This document shows, one piece after another, positions 21,501 through 42,973 of a stretch of 55,359 bases of DNA. The notes below the pieces were generated by a model, which was given only the letters and a program-made list of their open reading frames with translations, was not told where the DNA came from and searched no databases. Positions within the stretch are counted from its first letter, which is position 1. Every line of letters begins with the position of its first letter. Location: positions 105,886 through 161,244 of the forward strand of contig JH153106.1 in the NCBI GenBank assembly GCA_000226015.1, written 5' to 3'. Source of the DNA: Mnemiopsis leidyi. Taxonomy: Eukaryota > Ctenophora > Tentaculata > Lobata > Bolinopsidae. A program made the translations under genes and the position numbers.

Positions 21501-23850
21501 TTAGTCTATACCATGAGCGAAGATGAGAACCATGCCAGGATTGCGAACAAAAGGTGAGTCCATGTGTTGGTTTTCCAGATATAAAACAACGACAGCCTGT
21601 CTTCCCGGCACTCTCCTAGTTACATACTGTTCGTAACACACTCTGTTCACCTGGAATACGGATTATGTCAGAATTTTGAAGCCATTGGTAACAAAGACAA
21701 TGACAAATATATTTCCTTCCATGCATATACCAACCAAGGGTGATCATCATAAAAGTTTTGAGACCAAAATGGAACTCAGAATTGGAGTTACTGCATGAAA
21801 CACGTTCGGAAGTTTGAAGGACAAAACTTAGAGACCTGTCTCATCTCAAGACTGTTGAGACCTCCAGGCCACTTTCTTTCGTGGGAGTAATTCATCAGCT
21901 CGTTTAGTAATCTTGCGGGACAGCCAGAGTCCTATAATATTGAATCAACTTGAGTAGTTACACTGGGTTCACTAAAACACTAGTGAAATATTAAGAATTA
22001 AAATACGGCAGTATCCAAGAAGCCCGACCCAGTACGCGACCCAGTACGAGAACCAGTTCGCGAACCAGCACGGGTACTGGTTCGCGTACTGGGTCGGCAA
22101 TCCCCAAACCAGTCCGGACTAGTTATGACATGATAATAAGTAGGTCACATATCACGGATAAAAATTGCTGAAGGAAAGTAACGGTTACGTTTAAGATGTG
22201 GTATATAAAGAAATCCTCCTTCTACCTGGCTCTGTATTCTATTAGATTATGTGTTATGTTTCTCTATATCGTTATTAAATGAAATTAGTCTATTATTAAG
22301 TGAACAAGTCTGTGCATGACTTACTAATTTACAACATCCCCAACTTGATCGTTATGTCAAAACTTTGATTCGGCAATTTGCATCTGCGATCTGTGACCTA
22401 CTTGTTATCATGTCTTTACTAGTCCGGACTGGTTCGCGTACTGGTTTGGGGATTGCCGAACCAGTACGCAAACCAGTTCGCGTATTGGTTCGCGTACTGG
22501 GTCGGGCTTCTTGGATATAAATAGTGTTTTGAATGTTCATTAGACACAAAATTAAGAGGCATGATTTAACCACATGATTCAATTTAAGGACCACTAAGCT
22601 GTCACTATATGTAACATGAATTTTCTTTCTTTTTTAGAGAAAATATCCTAGGGTAGTAGGCTGAAACAACCTAGTTTGAAATTAATAATTTTCTACACAC
22701 GTGTCAAAAAATCTATATGTATATAGATGATGAAAGTTAAGTTATCTCTATCAATATTGATCTCAGAAATCATGAGGGTTTGGATGACATTACGATTCTT
22801 ATAGTTACTACTATAAATACCTGCAAAGATCTGCGGATGTGACCCTGAAGAACGTTATCAGGAGTACTGATCATGCCTCCCCACCTTCGGACTCTCCCCT
22901 CATCTAAACTCTGACACCATCTGTAAAGTTGATTTTGGGGATGTGATAGTAACTTTAAAAAAACACTTTATCAATGTTTCATTGTACTGGCATTGTACTG
23001 GCATCCTTTCAGTATGCTCTTCATTGAAGATATTTTATTGTAAACGAAACGAAATAATTTTGGAAATAAGACAGACCTTATCTCCTCGTCACTAAGGTTA
23101 TGTGGTTTTGCACCACTTGCACTTTCTCTAACACCACTTGGGCCAGCTTGATTCAAGTTGTCTCCAGCTATGGGAGTCTGATTTCGAGCCTCCCTTAGCC
23201 GCTCAATTTCAGCCTCACAAGCAGTCAGCTTGCTCTCGAGAGTGTAGATATGAGCCATTAAAGTGTTGCGAAGCTGCTGTATACAGTTGTGTTTCTGCAT
23301 CTCATCAAGTGGGACCTCAATTCCACATCCTTGACTGCATGTCACCTGAAAGATAGAACACAACATTAATATGCTGCAACCAGATGCAACTGAAATATTA
23401 CAAATATTAGATGGCAATATAAGATATATTTTGAAGAAAAAACAATTTGAAAATAAAAGTTTATATTTTCAATTCTTTGATCATATAATTTCATTAAGTA
23501 GGCAAATTTACCGGTCGCTTAGGGTTGTAAGGACAATCATTCAAATGATTGTGGAGCAACTCCAGTTTTACAGAGGTTGAGCAGCCAAATTCGACATTGT
23601 CACATTTAATTATAAGTTTCTTGTGAATATTCCTTAGTATCCGAGAAGGTGGCTTTAGTTCAGACTGAGTAAGGGCAGTTCTGTCAACTGGACATGTCTG
23701 GTGTTCATTGAGCCAACCCTGGATACATTCTATACAAAATGCATGCTCACACTCAGCTGCTTGGACTGGATCTCTTAGCACTTCTCTACATATGCAACAA
23801 ATCAACTCTTCGTCTATATCTCCTTCAAATCTATTCAAGTCGTACCCCAT
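21501..23850 (-). CDS. RNF41: RNF41/NRDP1 RING E3 ubiquitin ligase
   Basis: NRDP1 ubiquitinates receptors such as ErbB3 and BRUCE and is stabilised by the deubiquitinase USP8. Exons (transcription order): 23512-23850, 23077-23345, 22821-22920, 21836-21931, 21501-21650; 954 nt, 317 residues, the same length as I recall for human NRDP1. It starts MGYDLNRF (the family starts MGYDVTRF; Gly2 leaves room for N-myristoylation). The RING ligands are C18, C21, C34, H36, C39, C42, C53 and D56, the family's C3HC3D variant with Asp as last ligand. A TRAF-type zinc-finger region (about 78-125) and a coiled coil (about 130-165) follow. The C-terminal USP8-binding domain contains RRWGGMISTPDNVLQ, SGCPARLLNEL, RRVPGRQAVVV and IFAHGID. 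A short 5' UTR piece sits at 23851-23865 after an acceptor. Intron 3, 21932-22820, carries a foldback MITE. Confidence 0.96.
22013..22516. mobile_element. Foldback MITE with about 150-bp inverted termini
   Basis: Left end TATCCAAGAAGCCCGACCCA and right end TGGGTCGGGCTTCTTGGATA are exact inverses; the inversion continues with substitutions through the AATCCCCAAACCAGT and AGTCCGGACTAGT segments to about 22180/22350. The arms contain subrepeats of GAACCAGTACGCG. The element is flanked by TA, consistent with a TA target duplication as in Tc1/mariner-type transposition. There is no transposase inside, so it is non-autonomous. It lies in an RNF41 intron. Confidence 0.85.
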
Positions 23851-24149
23851 GTGTTTTGGCTTAAACTGTAAAGATAGAGATGAAAAGGGAATCACCTTTT
23901 TGTGAAAAAACATTAACAATATAAATATAAATTTAAATTATTTAATCAAAAGATAGGATTTAGATTCGTTCATATTGATGGAAGTGAGTGATTTCTGGGT
24001 TTCTGCAGCAGTAAAGGAGCTGAGGCCAATTTGAAAGCATAGAGCTTGAAAGGATGATAATTACTGGAGCTCCTAACCAGCATGCACCACCTGCAGCAGA
24101 TTCTGATTACCCACTTGTACCAGTTTTCAAAATTTTAAATTTCATGATA

Positions 24150-24284
24150 TTACAGTTTTTCTTCCACCACTGGCGGTGACACACGAAGCTCATTATCCCT
24201 TGCACTGCGAGCACTTGGTTCATGCTGTTGTGCTCGTGGGGCAGTTGCCCGCTCATCGAGGTCGAGCCCAATTGAAATACAAGT
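24150..24284 (-). other. Orphan exon-like ORF, possible terminal exon
   Basis: An acceptor-like TTATTTTAG ends at 24285 and is followed by 44 open codons and TAA at 24150-24152. The peptide is charged (LDLDERATAPRAQQ near its start, SPPVVEEKL at the end) and less AT-biased than its surroundings. I found no matching upstream exons, so it may be an exon of an unrecognised gene, a pseudo-exon or chance. Confidence 0.2.
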
Positions 24285-25589
24285 CTAAAATAAGCCTATT
24301 ACTGAAACCTTGAAGTTGAATTGATAGAAAAGTTTGTATTATGGTCTTGGCGCACGCTGAGACAAACGCTGTGCCCCGTAGGTTACTATAGGATTTGGAG
24401 TGTTCGTCTCTGCGAATGTCCCACGATGAGCAGGTACAGATTTGTTTACTTGTGGTGTGGAGGTTTTGCAACTCCTTATATATGAATATTCTTAAAATCT
24501 CTTGCTGACTCAATTACAATGTTGAAAATTGTAAACATTAGATATGAAATAACGTTTTCATAGATTTAATTTTGATACTTAAAATATGATGTAAAAGACA
24601 ATTTATAGTGTGGCCCCATGTTGTTCCTCACGTATGTGCACCCTGCGCATCATGATGTGAGATGTCTGCGCGCCCCACTCTCTTAAATATGAGAAGGGTT
24701 GTAAATGAGATATAATATTGTTTGATCTTAAATGCTGTAAATAAAAATACTTGTTTTTCTAAAATACTTGTTTTTCATAGGAAAATAACCTTATTTACAG
24801 TGCATAAGGAGTTTCAATATTTAAACAATTGTCCTACATCACTGAATGCTTCACATACTTCTGAGCATGTTATGCGTGAAAGATGCTTCTACAATCATAA
24901 AACTGGACAAACTTCTTCACATGATCATCAGCTGTGATCATCTTGGTTTTAAGTAACACCAAATTGATATTTAAATTGAACAAACACATTATTTGTATCC
25001 ACTTATGATCATCATCATATATCAAAATAGTGTGTTAAACAAAGCAATAAAAAACATAGAAAACGCATTGAAAATATGGTCATCATTCTAAGCTAATGAC
25101 ATCTGTACTAAAAAAGTTGTAGGTCCTCTAACTTTTTGACTTTTTGACTTTTCCTGAAAATTTAACTTTCCTTTAAGTCCTCTATATATCTTAGGTCATA
25201 TGGATGGTGGCAAGTTGCCACTGGCAACCACCTCAGAAAAGACCCCTGAAAACCTCAATTGAGAAAAAAGAAGTCGCCACCCCTCCAGTTTTACCACATT
25301 AAGTGTGGCTTATTGACAAGATCCGACCCCCTCCTCCCCCAGTCAAATTGGAGACTGAACGGAAAGAGATAAAGACATTAAAAATTCAGGTATTGTAGAC
25401 CTATTTAAGTTCTGGGGCTTAGGCAATGATAGAAATTCAATACATTCCCTTTAGGTTCTGTTATAGACATTAAATGCCCACACACGGCCAAAAACAGTCT
25501 ACAAATTGGAAGATGAATTGGAATTTGATTGCCTTTAGGGCTTGGCCTTTTATTCAACTCTTGGCCAGAAGATCAGTATTTTGTCATGA

Positions 25590-25965
25590 AATTTGACGAG
25601 GAATCCGAATTTGATAGCTTTGAAGCCAACAAATTATCATATGACCACCTAACTGTCCCTTTATATGCCCAAAAATGAAAATTGTCAACTTTGGGCTAGA
25701 AGAGATGTTAGACCAGTATTTAAAATGAGACTCAATGGTGAGTTTGTTTGTTTAACTGATTAATTTGTTTAACTGAATCCGAATTTGAGTTTCAAAGCTG
25801 TCAAATGATCACATCACCCCATACGTGACCCCTTAGTGACCCCTTATATATCATGTGACCACCTAACTGACCCCTTAAAAGGCCAAAAATGGAAACTTTC
25901 AACTTTGAGCAAGAAAAAAGTTAGACCAGTATTATCACGAAAGATTTGATGAGGGATCCGAAATA
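25590..25965. repeat. Diverged tandem repeat, period about 180 bp
   Basis: Motifs recur in the same order: AATCCGAATTTGA, then ATGACCACCTAACTG(A/T)CCC, then GCCCAAAAATG(A)AAA, TCAACTTTG and TTAGACCAGTATT. Two and a half units are visible. No coding sense was found. Confidence 0.75.
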
Positions 25966-25970
25966 GAATT

Positions 25971-27060
25971 GCTCTAACCAGAGCCCTTTAGCGTAAGGAC
26001 CTGGTTAGGTGAAGTTATAGAACCATCAATATTAAGGAGCAAAACAAAAGAATGTCAAGATCACTTCCAAGGAGAGTCGATATTTAAGTTATTTCATTGG
26101 AACAACAAAAGGCTTGGATCAATGCTTCCTAGGAAATCTGAAAAAGGAATGAAGTAAAGATGGCTGAGAAAGCAAAGTGTGAATCTCGAGCAGCATATAT
26201 GTAGCTGTCCCATAAATATATGTAGCTTTCTCATATGTAGCTTTCTCATGATACTTTAAAAAGGTTGGAATTAGTTAATGCCTATACAATATATCCTAAA
26301 ATCGGTGGACTTGGAATAAAAAAATAAGTTAAGCCTGTGACTTTCATCGTACATCATACAAAATTACACAATAGAATGGTGGCGGGCAAAAGGCCTCGAT
26401 GATTATTGCTAAACACGTATATCACTGTGCGAGCTTAGCTGTAGCGGGAAATTAAGGCGGACACGCGACGCAGCGCAAGCCACAGGGCTATTGCTCATGC
26501 TCTAACCAGAGCCCTTTTGCGCGCGTCGCAGCCGCGCGCGTAGCGTGCGTAAGCACCTGGTTAGGTGAAACAGAGCTATGTTGGCTTAGCAACGATGGTT
26601 GGAGCAACGTCCATTAGTATGATATGTACTAATCGGTAAGCAAACTAAGCCTTATGCATTGCTTTAACCATGACCAAAGCCCTTTATTTTGCGCGCGTCG
26701 CGCGTGCCACGTCGCACGTGCTTGTTTATAGCTGCACGCTCGTAGCGTGTGTAAGCACCTGTTAGTTGAACCTTTTACAATTGCAAACTGTTCTCGTTCG
26801 AAACATAAAACCAGCAAGTAATCCATTAAGCATTTTTACTGTCCATGTAAATTACTTGATGAAGAATTCTTCGCTAAAGCATGAAGAATTATAATTAGAA
26901 TTTACTAAACCTTCATTTGCATTTAAACAAAACGTCGACGAGAATATATTTGTTTACCGTTGAGCTTGTCTTACCAGAGCCTCTTTTGTTTTTTGCGCAC
27001 GCCACCAGAGGTGCGTAGCAGCCGCCGCCGCGCCCAGCGTTAGCACCTGATTAGGTGCAC
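25971..27060. repeat. Cluster of four short GC-rich hairpin elements
   Basis: Copies at about 25971-26014, 26499-26568, 26661-26770 and 26968-27060. Each starts with (CT)AACCAGAGCCCTTT, contains a CpG-rich core such as GCGCGCGTCGC..GTAGCGTGCGTAAGC (lost in the first copy) and ends CACCTGGTTAGGTG. CTAACCAG and CTGGTTAG are inverse, so each copy can fold with the CpG core as loop. The CpG density contrasts strongly with the AT-rich surroundings. Confidence 0.75.
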
Positions 27061-28615
27061 CGTTGAGCTGCGGGAGTCTGGTATCACCGCGACAATGGAA
27101 AAACAAAACAAATTACTCACTGTCAATAACTTGTACAGATTTCGTATCATATCTGATATCGGAATTTCAAATTATAGACTTTGGACTACCAATAAAAATA
27201 GTTCTTCCGATAGTTCTTTACAACATTTTGTAGTTTACTCAAATAATGCTTGACAGAATGTCTTGAAGACGCCTAAAACAGGCATGAAAATAACTAGCAT
27301 GAAAACCAATTTCGAGGGTTTGGACCATTATGACAAACTTATTTTTGAAAATTTCTAATAACAATGCATGCTCAATGCTCTAGGAACATAATCTGGTTTT
27401 TATATGTTATAGTGCCAACAACTTGTTGATTTCGTGGCAGTGATTACGAAACTAGCTACTACATCAATCAAATTTGTATGATTCTATTTATTTCAAAACC
27501 CATGAGGCAACTGAAGTGACTGCTGGACTCGTTCTCTTTTTCTTCTGAATTGTATAAAAATTTTAAATTGTCCAAATCTTGTACAAATATAGATGACTTA
27601 AGAGATCAATGCTGACTTAGCAGGTTCTGGTCGCCAACTTATCTTAGCTGGCTTAAAAGCAATCTGTTGAATGCCAAATAGACTCTGGGCTACTGGTTAG
27701 TTGAGAGTAGTAAACAAAGGCATGAAGAAGCACCAAGCAAGCGTGTCCATAACCTGGCTACTAGATAAATCTCAACCATTTGTTCCAATAGCGCCCATTG
27801 CATACGATTGAATCAACCCAGGGCATGTTAACCCCTACACCTCTGAGAATGCATTTTCAAATTTACTCCCTAAAACAACTTCTATTAGTCCAAATAAGAA
27901 AAGTCTGGTAGGTTTTTGTCTCAATGCTTTTGGTTTTCGAGATATCGTGAGGTCGATATATTGACCTCGGGGATTCAACAGAAAAATTTATTTATCTTCA
28001 AAATTTGGAAAATTGCCTATTAATGAAAGTTTTTAAACACCATTTGACACAGCCTTACATCTTAATGCAATCGAGGAGAATGATTCTAGTTTTTAGTGCC
28101 TCTAGTGTTAGTTATTCAGAGGAGGTCAGTTATACTGAGGAGGTCGATTAATCGACCTTGGGAGTTTCACTGGGTGAGATAACAAAGTTGGTCATATCAG
28201 CCAATTTGCATGTGAAATTATAAATAGAATTAACTTCTTATTGGACTAAGAAGTCAATGTGAAAGCTCTCTTGCTGCTCTGTCTTGCTATTCTCACTTTC
28301 TTACAACTGTATCTTGATATTTTTCATTCTAATGATACAAACAGCGATTGCTCTTGATGCGAGGCTTTATTATGCTTCTCATATCCTCAAAAGACACTTG
28401 AAAGGATTTAACATCACTTAATTCAGCATTTGCTGTCGGGACGTTTCTGTGGACATGATACTTAAATACGGTTTTTTATCATGTTCAGTTGATATATTAA
28501 ACTTGCCCAGTCCTGAAAGCTCAGTAGCTGGAATCTGTCAAGGCATTTCTGCAAGTTGGCAAAAGGGCAGATTGGGAGATTAGTTACTGCTTTCATTTGG
28601 CCCAATGGTCGATGC

Positions 28616-28793
28616 AAGGCCAACCTACAAGGCTTGTAAGGGCCATAAAAGGCCGATATCAGGACAATAACAGGCCTATTAATAGCCAATAACCAGCCTA
28701 TATTAGGCCTGTAGACGGCCTATGGCCAGACTGATATAGGCCAGCTACAGGCCTGATGTCTGCCTGGTATCAGCCTCCTAGTATAGAGGCCGG
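28616..28793. repeat. AGGCC/GGCCT palindrome-rich tract
   Basis: About a dozen occurrences of AGGCC, GGCCT or AGGCCT spaced roughly 8-20 bp, often within palindromic pieces (CAGGCCTATT, TTAGGCCTGT, ATAGGCC). The irregular spacing means it is not a simple tandem repeat. Confidence 0.7.
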
Positions 28794-29011
28794 AACTTAT
28801 CTCCCAAAAAACCCAGACAAAGCTTTTCCCAACTTTTCCTCTGCTAATGTAGAGTCAAACAGTACTTCACTTTGCCATGAATAAAGCCAGATCTGTATGC
28901 TGAAATGTTTAAGCAGGATTATTGAGGGCCGTGACAGGGATATATATGCACAATAGGGTGTGGTAATTTGGGCACCCTCTCCATCCCAGGAAGATTGTTA
29001 ACTGGTCTATA

Positions 29012-29392
29012 TTGTTAACTGGTCTATATTGTAAAGCTGGTGTAGCAAAACTTGCAGAACTACATTTTTGTATAAGAAAGTCGCTAAAATTGCTCCAGAT
29101 GCTCCCCAAAAGTAGTATAAATGTTTACAAGGATATGAAGTGGCTCCCCTTTCTTCTTAGAAGACAGCTTCATTCATCAAAATCAATGTATTGGATAATA
29201 AATGGTGACTGTCCCACAAAATTTAACAATAAATTCCCCTACATGTCTGGAGGAAGTCGGAATAGCAAACACTGTGATCTGTCTATAAGTAATTCTACTC
29301 CACAAAAGAGTCTCAGCTATCTTGGAGCAAAGTGTCGGAACAATTTGCCTCATAGCCTACATATATTACCTGATATTAATAGCTTTAGCTAA
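29012..29392 (+). pseudogene. LINE reverse-transcriptase C-terminal remnant
   Basis: The 126-codon frame follows the typical end of CR1/L2/RTE-like non-LTR reverse transcriptases: an MKWLPFLLRRQLH segment (equivalent of LKWLPxxxRI), then NGDCPTKFNNKFPYMS, and QKSLSYLGAKCRNNLPHSLH (equivalent of KSFSYRGAKLWNSLP). The catalytic part is absent, so it is a 5'-truncated dead copy. Its 3' untranslated tail probably runs on to about 29590, where GGAATAAAG occurs. Confidence 0.75.
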
Positions 29393-29866
29393 TCCTATAA
29401 ATCAAACTTGCTGTCATCCATGGCCTCAGACCCTTATTATCTCACTTGAAACAATGCAATAAACCATCTATATAGACTTGTTGATATTTAGCCCACACAC
29501 ATTATACACCACCCTCCCTTGAGCTTGTTTGGTATATTATCTGTAGCTTTGTATTTTGCGAAGCTGGAATAAAGTAGATGACATTTTTATTCTTTATTTT
29601 CTTAGATTTAGGATCAAATTTAAGTTCATTTTTAATTCTTTTATAGAGCTATAGCAATATTAAAAAATCATTTAAATATAATTTAAATACACATCTGTGC
29701 AAAGCTTAATATAAATCATTATTTATGAATCACAGAAAGTATAGTTCAATCTATACAAGGTCAATATCATGAACTTCAGTTTCCATTGTAAAATTATCAT
29801 AATTATATCGTATTTGACCATAGTAATAGTTTCTTGAACATTGGCAATATAATTTAATTTTCAAGT

Positions 29867-32672
29867 TTACATATTCTCACTACACATTGCAGTTTCAACT
29901 TCGTAGACAAATCCATAGTAGTCAGAGCAGCCTTCAGCAATGCAGGTACGGAATCTGTATCTCTTTCCTTGTCGATCACAGGTACTGAAATGATTTAATC
30001 TGTGAATTTTTACTTGTTTTATGAACAACTCCCCTATTTAACTTATTCGTGTTGCCTAATTTGAAGTTTCATTTATTCATTCATGTATGCATAGTGCATA
30101 CCTCCATTGGGACCAAGGGGCGAAGTCACGCTCTTTTCGGGAAGGTTCAACTACAACGTTAAACCTCAATGCTACTGGATAGAAAGGCAGCTCAGCAATG
30201 CAGCGGTAAACACCTGAATACAACATTGTGAATCTCCTTTGTATAGTAATATTATTGCATCCAGTGATTATTTATTAAATTTCCATGAGTGGGAAAATAG
30301 AAAATGGGAAAGTAGCAAGTGAAGAAACACAATTTGTCTATTTTATCGGCCACCATTTGATAATCCATAAAATCCATGTAGTAATATTAAGCACTTGGAA
30401 TATACTGCACTACTGGAAGTAAAGGTCACACCTGAATGATCCTCTGAATTGAGGTCATCAATCTCGAGAGTTTTTTGCATGCCATTTTCTGTCAAAATGA
30501 TTCTTCCTGGATCAGTTTCATTTGATACAACTTCTCCATCCTTCTCCCAGCGATAGCTAAAATTATTTGGTTAAACTTAAAATGAGATGTATGAGTGTGA
30601 CTCTATCTGTTCTAACTGCAACAGTACGTACTCCTTGTGAGAAATTTCATTTCGACGTTTCAGTGCTCATATTGTCCAAACTCTACAACCTCAAAGTCTT
30701 ACCTGGTAATGCCAGCCTCAGCAAGGGCACTCAAGTCGCAAGACAAACTCTGTGTGTATCTGTCTTCGTTCACAGTCACATTCCTGATCACATCAGCTGG
30801 ACCTCTTACTTCGGATACCTAAACGGTAATGTGTTGGACATTTCCTTTGTACACAACAAACTTGTTACTATACTTGGTCATTTTTGTTGTCTTAGACTCA
30901 GTTTTAAGGGGGAAATGAGCTAAAATAAAATCTTCTAAACTCACATTGACATCAAATTGCATAGAGAAAATCTGTTTGTCGGGGTATTTGTAGTTACATT
31001 TGTAAGTACCAGCTCCCGCAACATCAACTTCAGACAAGACCAGCCAGTCCCGTCCTTGCTCGTCACTGTAGGTTCTGTATTGGGTGCTACTTCCTTCATG
31101 AACTTGTGTTTCACTCTGGTAGGACAGGTATTTAGGGTAATTTGATTTCACTGCTGACTCCGTTCAGTACTAATTAATAAAGAATTTACTCGTCTATGAT
31201 GTCGTTATTATTTGAAACAGACGAAAACCTAGATAAACCAATCAATCAGTGTAGAAGTTTTGTAGATCGGTCTTTTTTAATAGAAAAACAGAACATAAGT
31301 TCGTGAAAATACCTTTATTTTCTCGCCATTGTATGTCCAGTATTGCTTCAGACCATACCGTTCTTTAGCCTCGGCATAACTGAAATAGTTTAAATTTATT
31401 TCGCTGCGGGACTTTGAAGGGACAATAATTTCGTGTACCTAAGGATATTATGGAATTATTTTCAAATCTTGTATGTCTTACTTGCAGTTGAGACTCCCAG
31501 TTCCTCCCTCTGACAAGTTGATCTCTCTTGGGTCTGGAGCATTAGGGAGCTTCGCTTTTCCCACGCTCACTATAAACTGACCTGCCTGAACAAGGAGTGT
31601 GCTCGAGTTACAGTTGGTCAGCCAATGAACAGAAAGCTATGATTTAACATGTGTAGAGTGCAATATCTGTATGTTGTGTAAGAGGGAATAGCACATTAAA
31701 CTCTTTTATGTCATTATGAGAATATGCAACATTAAGTCATTTGTTTCTCTATTGTGATTTTTCAGCCGGAAGCAAAAATAAATTATTGACTGTGCTTAAG
31801 AAAGGTTTTGTACCCCTTGTAACACTATTATCTCATTATGACTGAACTTACAGCAAGCTCCTGATCCCCAGACACTTTTGGGGTGCAGTAGTAGGTACCC
31901 TTGTCCTTCTTTTGGACGTTTTTGATGAGCAGTCTGTGAGTTGTCCCCTCACTGCTGTACTCATATCGGTTTCTGTAAGGTTCTTAGTTACCTACTGGCT
32001 TCTGAACTTCTACATTACAATGTCATCATACCGTTTATAGCTTCTGTCTTACAACACAAATTCGCTCTCTTACCCTTCTCTTAGCCTCTTGCCTTTGAAA
32101 GTCCATTTCACGAGCTCGATATTGTCGGGGTCTTCTACGTTGTCCCATGTGCACTCTAGCGTGGCATCAGTGCCTGGAAAGAGATTATATATAATTCACG
32201 GTATTCCAACCGTTTAGTCATTTGAAGGCAGTTTATAACACCATTGATTAATCGAGCATGTGGAAAATTACCTATAGCAGATGAGAGTGAATATGTATGC
32301 TGCTAAGACACGGCGTTTCCCCTCATATTCCATAAATTTATAGAATGTGATGGGTCACCACTAATAAATCGCATGTTGATAAAAACAACAACTCCGTTTT
32401 TGTGAGCTGTCATCTCTATGAGTGTAAGTTTTTCTCGCTTAATAATTGCGATTTTACCCGTATTAGTTTACCTGCTTATTTTGCTTATCTACTACATCTA
32501 GATCCTACGCAAACAGTTGCAGTAGCGATAAGATCACTAATTAGAACATAAGCAACAAAACATAATGGTAAGATTTACCCAGGGGGAAGAATCTGGATTG
32601 AGTTTGAGCTCCTGAGGGCAGAACAAGGAGGGCAGTTACGACTGCCAAACTGGCTAAAAAGAACATTCTCAT
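29867..32672 (-). CDS. Secreted three-Ig-domain protein with a C-terminal TSP1 repeat
   Basis: Exons (transcription order): 32579-32672, 32074-32173, 31852-31972, 31482-31585, 31313-31379, 30945-31115, 30703-30818, 30432-30556, 30102-30213, 29867-29984; 1128 nt, 375 residues, phases consistent. A signal peptide (MRMFFLASLAVVTALLVLPS) is followed by three Ig-like domains with Cys/Trp/Tyr-x-Cys signatures: ATLECTW..VKWTF..GTYYC; GSLNCNY..QYWTY..AGTYKC; SLSCDL..YRWEKDG..HSGVYRC. After Ig3, PWSQWSTCDRQGKRYRFRTC is a thrombospondin type-1 repeat core (WxxW, C, R-layer, RTC). No membrane segment is present, so secretion is expected. The combination suggests an extracellular matrix, adhesion or guidance-like role, but I do not recognise an orthologue. 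Ig domains are split by introns within the domain. The gene is head-to-head with WASP. Confidence 0.87.
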
Positions 32673-33142
32673 GCCGCACAACCTAATCTAGGAACAGAAA
32701 AATGATCACACCAACCGAGTAAAGGGCTTCACGACCTTTCATTCGGTAACCCGTATTGGATTACTGATCCTTTAATTCGATTTCCTGCAAACGGTATTCT
32801 CCTTAAGAACGCAAATGTAATTACCTTTACTCGCAACCCCACTCTCGGATTTTCTAACCTAGTTTTGGAGATGTCAGCCATCTTTCAACAATAACCTTGA
32901 TACCCATCTTGCAAGAAAGTCTTTATTGTGAAAAACGGGATGATTAATCTCATTTACTTTGTCGCCGATAAATCGTTTTCCGATGATTCAAGCTCTCTGA
33001 CGATTTTGTGATTTATAAAAATAACCGTCTTTCTGTAATTGAAGACGTCTTTCATAAAATTCAGGTATGTGTGACTGTCTCTGACAGTCTTTTTGAGACC
33101 GGTGCGTTATCAGTAATAACATCTTTATTTTGTAGAGTAGAT
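32673..33142. promoter_or_regulatory. Shared divergent upstream region of the Ig/TSP1 gene and WASP
   Basis: Only about 470 bp separate the two start codons, which point away from each other. WASP has a TTTTGTAG|AGTAGAT acceptor-like sequence just before its ATG, so part of this is probably its 5' leader intron. No TATA box or clear motif was identified. The assignment rests on geometry. Confidence 0.45.
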
Positions 33143-42454
<9,312 letters not shown>

Positions 42455-42568
42455 ATGTGGTTTAGACTGTCATCATTTAACAAGTGGTGGATTTTGTCAC
42501 ATGACTTTGACAGTGTGTCCGATTTTAATGAGCATGTATAATACATTCTAGAATTCAGTGGGACTCTT

Positions 42569-42596
42569 AATAAACGACTCGTATTTTCAAAATAAA
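42569..42596 (+). promoter_or_regulatory. Two AATAAA polyadenylation signals of WASP
   Basis: AATAAA at 42569-42574 and 42591-42596, 115 to 140 nt after the WASP stop codon. EIF3L ends convergently at 42974, leaving about 520 bp between the two stop codons. Confidence 0.65.
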
Positions 42597-42973
42597 ACGT
42601 TGTGATTATAGACATTTTCTGATTGATTAACAATTTGCAGATCTGTAGGATACGATGTAAATATACCGAGGTGGTTCATGATAAAATAGAGACCAACCAA
42701 CTTACCTAATACCTATGACTAAGTTTTTACTTTTTTGTCGCTATTTTTTAGCTAGAAATGAAAAGCATGAACGAAATATATGTTGAAGTTTGACTGTTTC
42801 ATGCCATGGGAGTGAATTAAATGTCACATAATTTTTCTTTATGGAATATTATTTTGCTAGTAAGTACCGTTGTATTTCTTCCTTCATATTAGTTAAAAGA
42901 AACGAAAACACAAATTTCCGCCAATGAATTTAGCATTTCTTTCAAAAATAAAAAAGCAATACAGATCAAAAAC

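Larger units (their letters stand above)
23866..29866. other. 6-kb gene-poor repeat desert
   Basis: No intact gene was found. From left to right it contains a doubtful minus-strand exon-like ORF (24150-24284), a diverged roughly 180-bp tandem repeat (25590-25965), a family of short GC-rich hairpins (25971-27060), an AGGCC/GGCCT-rich tract (28616-28793) and a LINE reverse-transcriptase remnant (29012-29392). The remainder is AT-rich and featureless to me. Confidence 0.65.

Noticed and set aside
22352-22594. Minus-strand ORF with repeated PVREPVRT
   Set aside because: It reads through the right arm of the foldback MITE; the peptide repeats are the GAACCAGTACGCG subrepeats.
30567-31145. Plus-strand ORFs of 60-118 codons
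   Set aside because: Antisense to exons of the Ig/TSP1 gene, whose minus-strand exons splice in phase and carry domain signatures.
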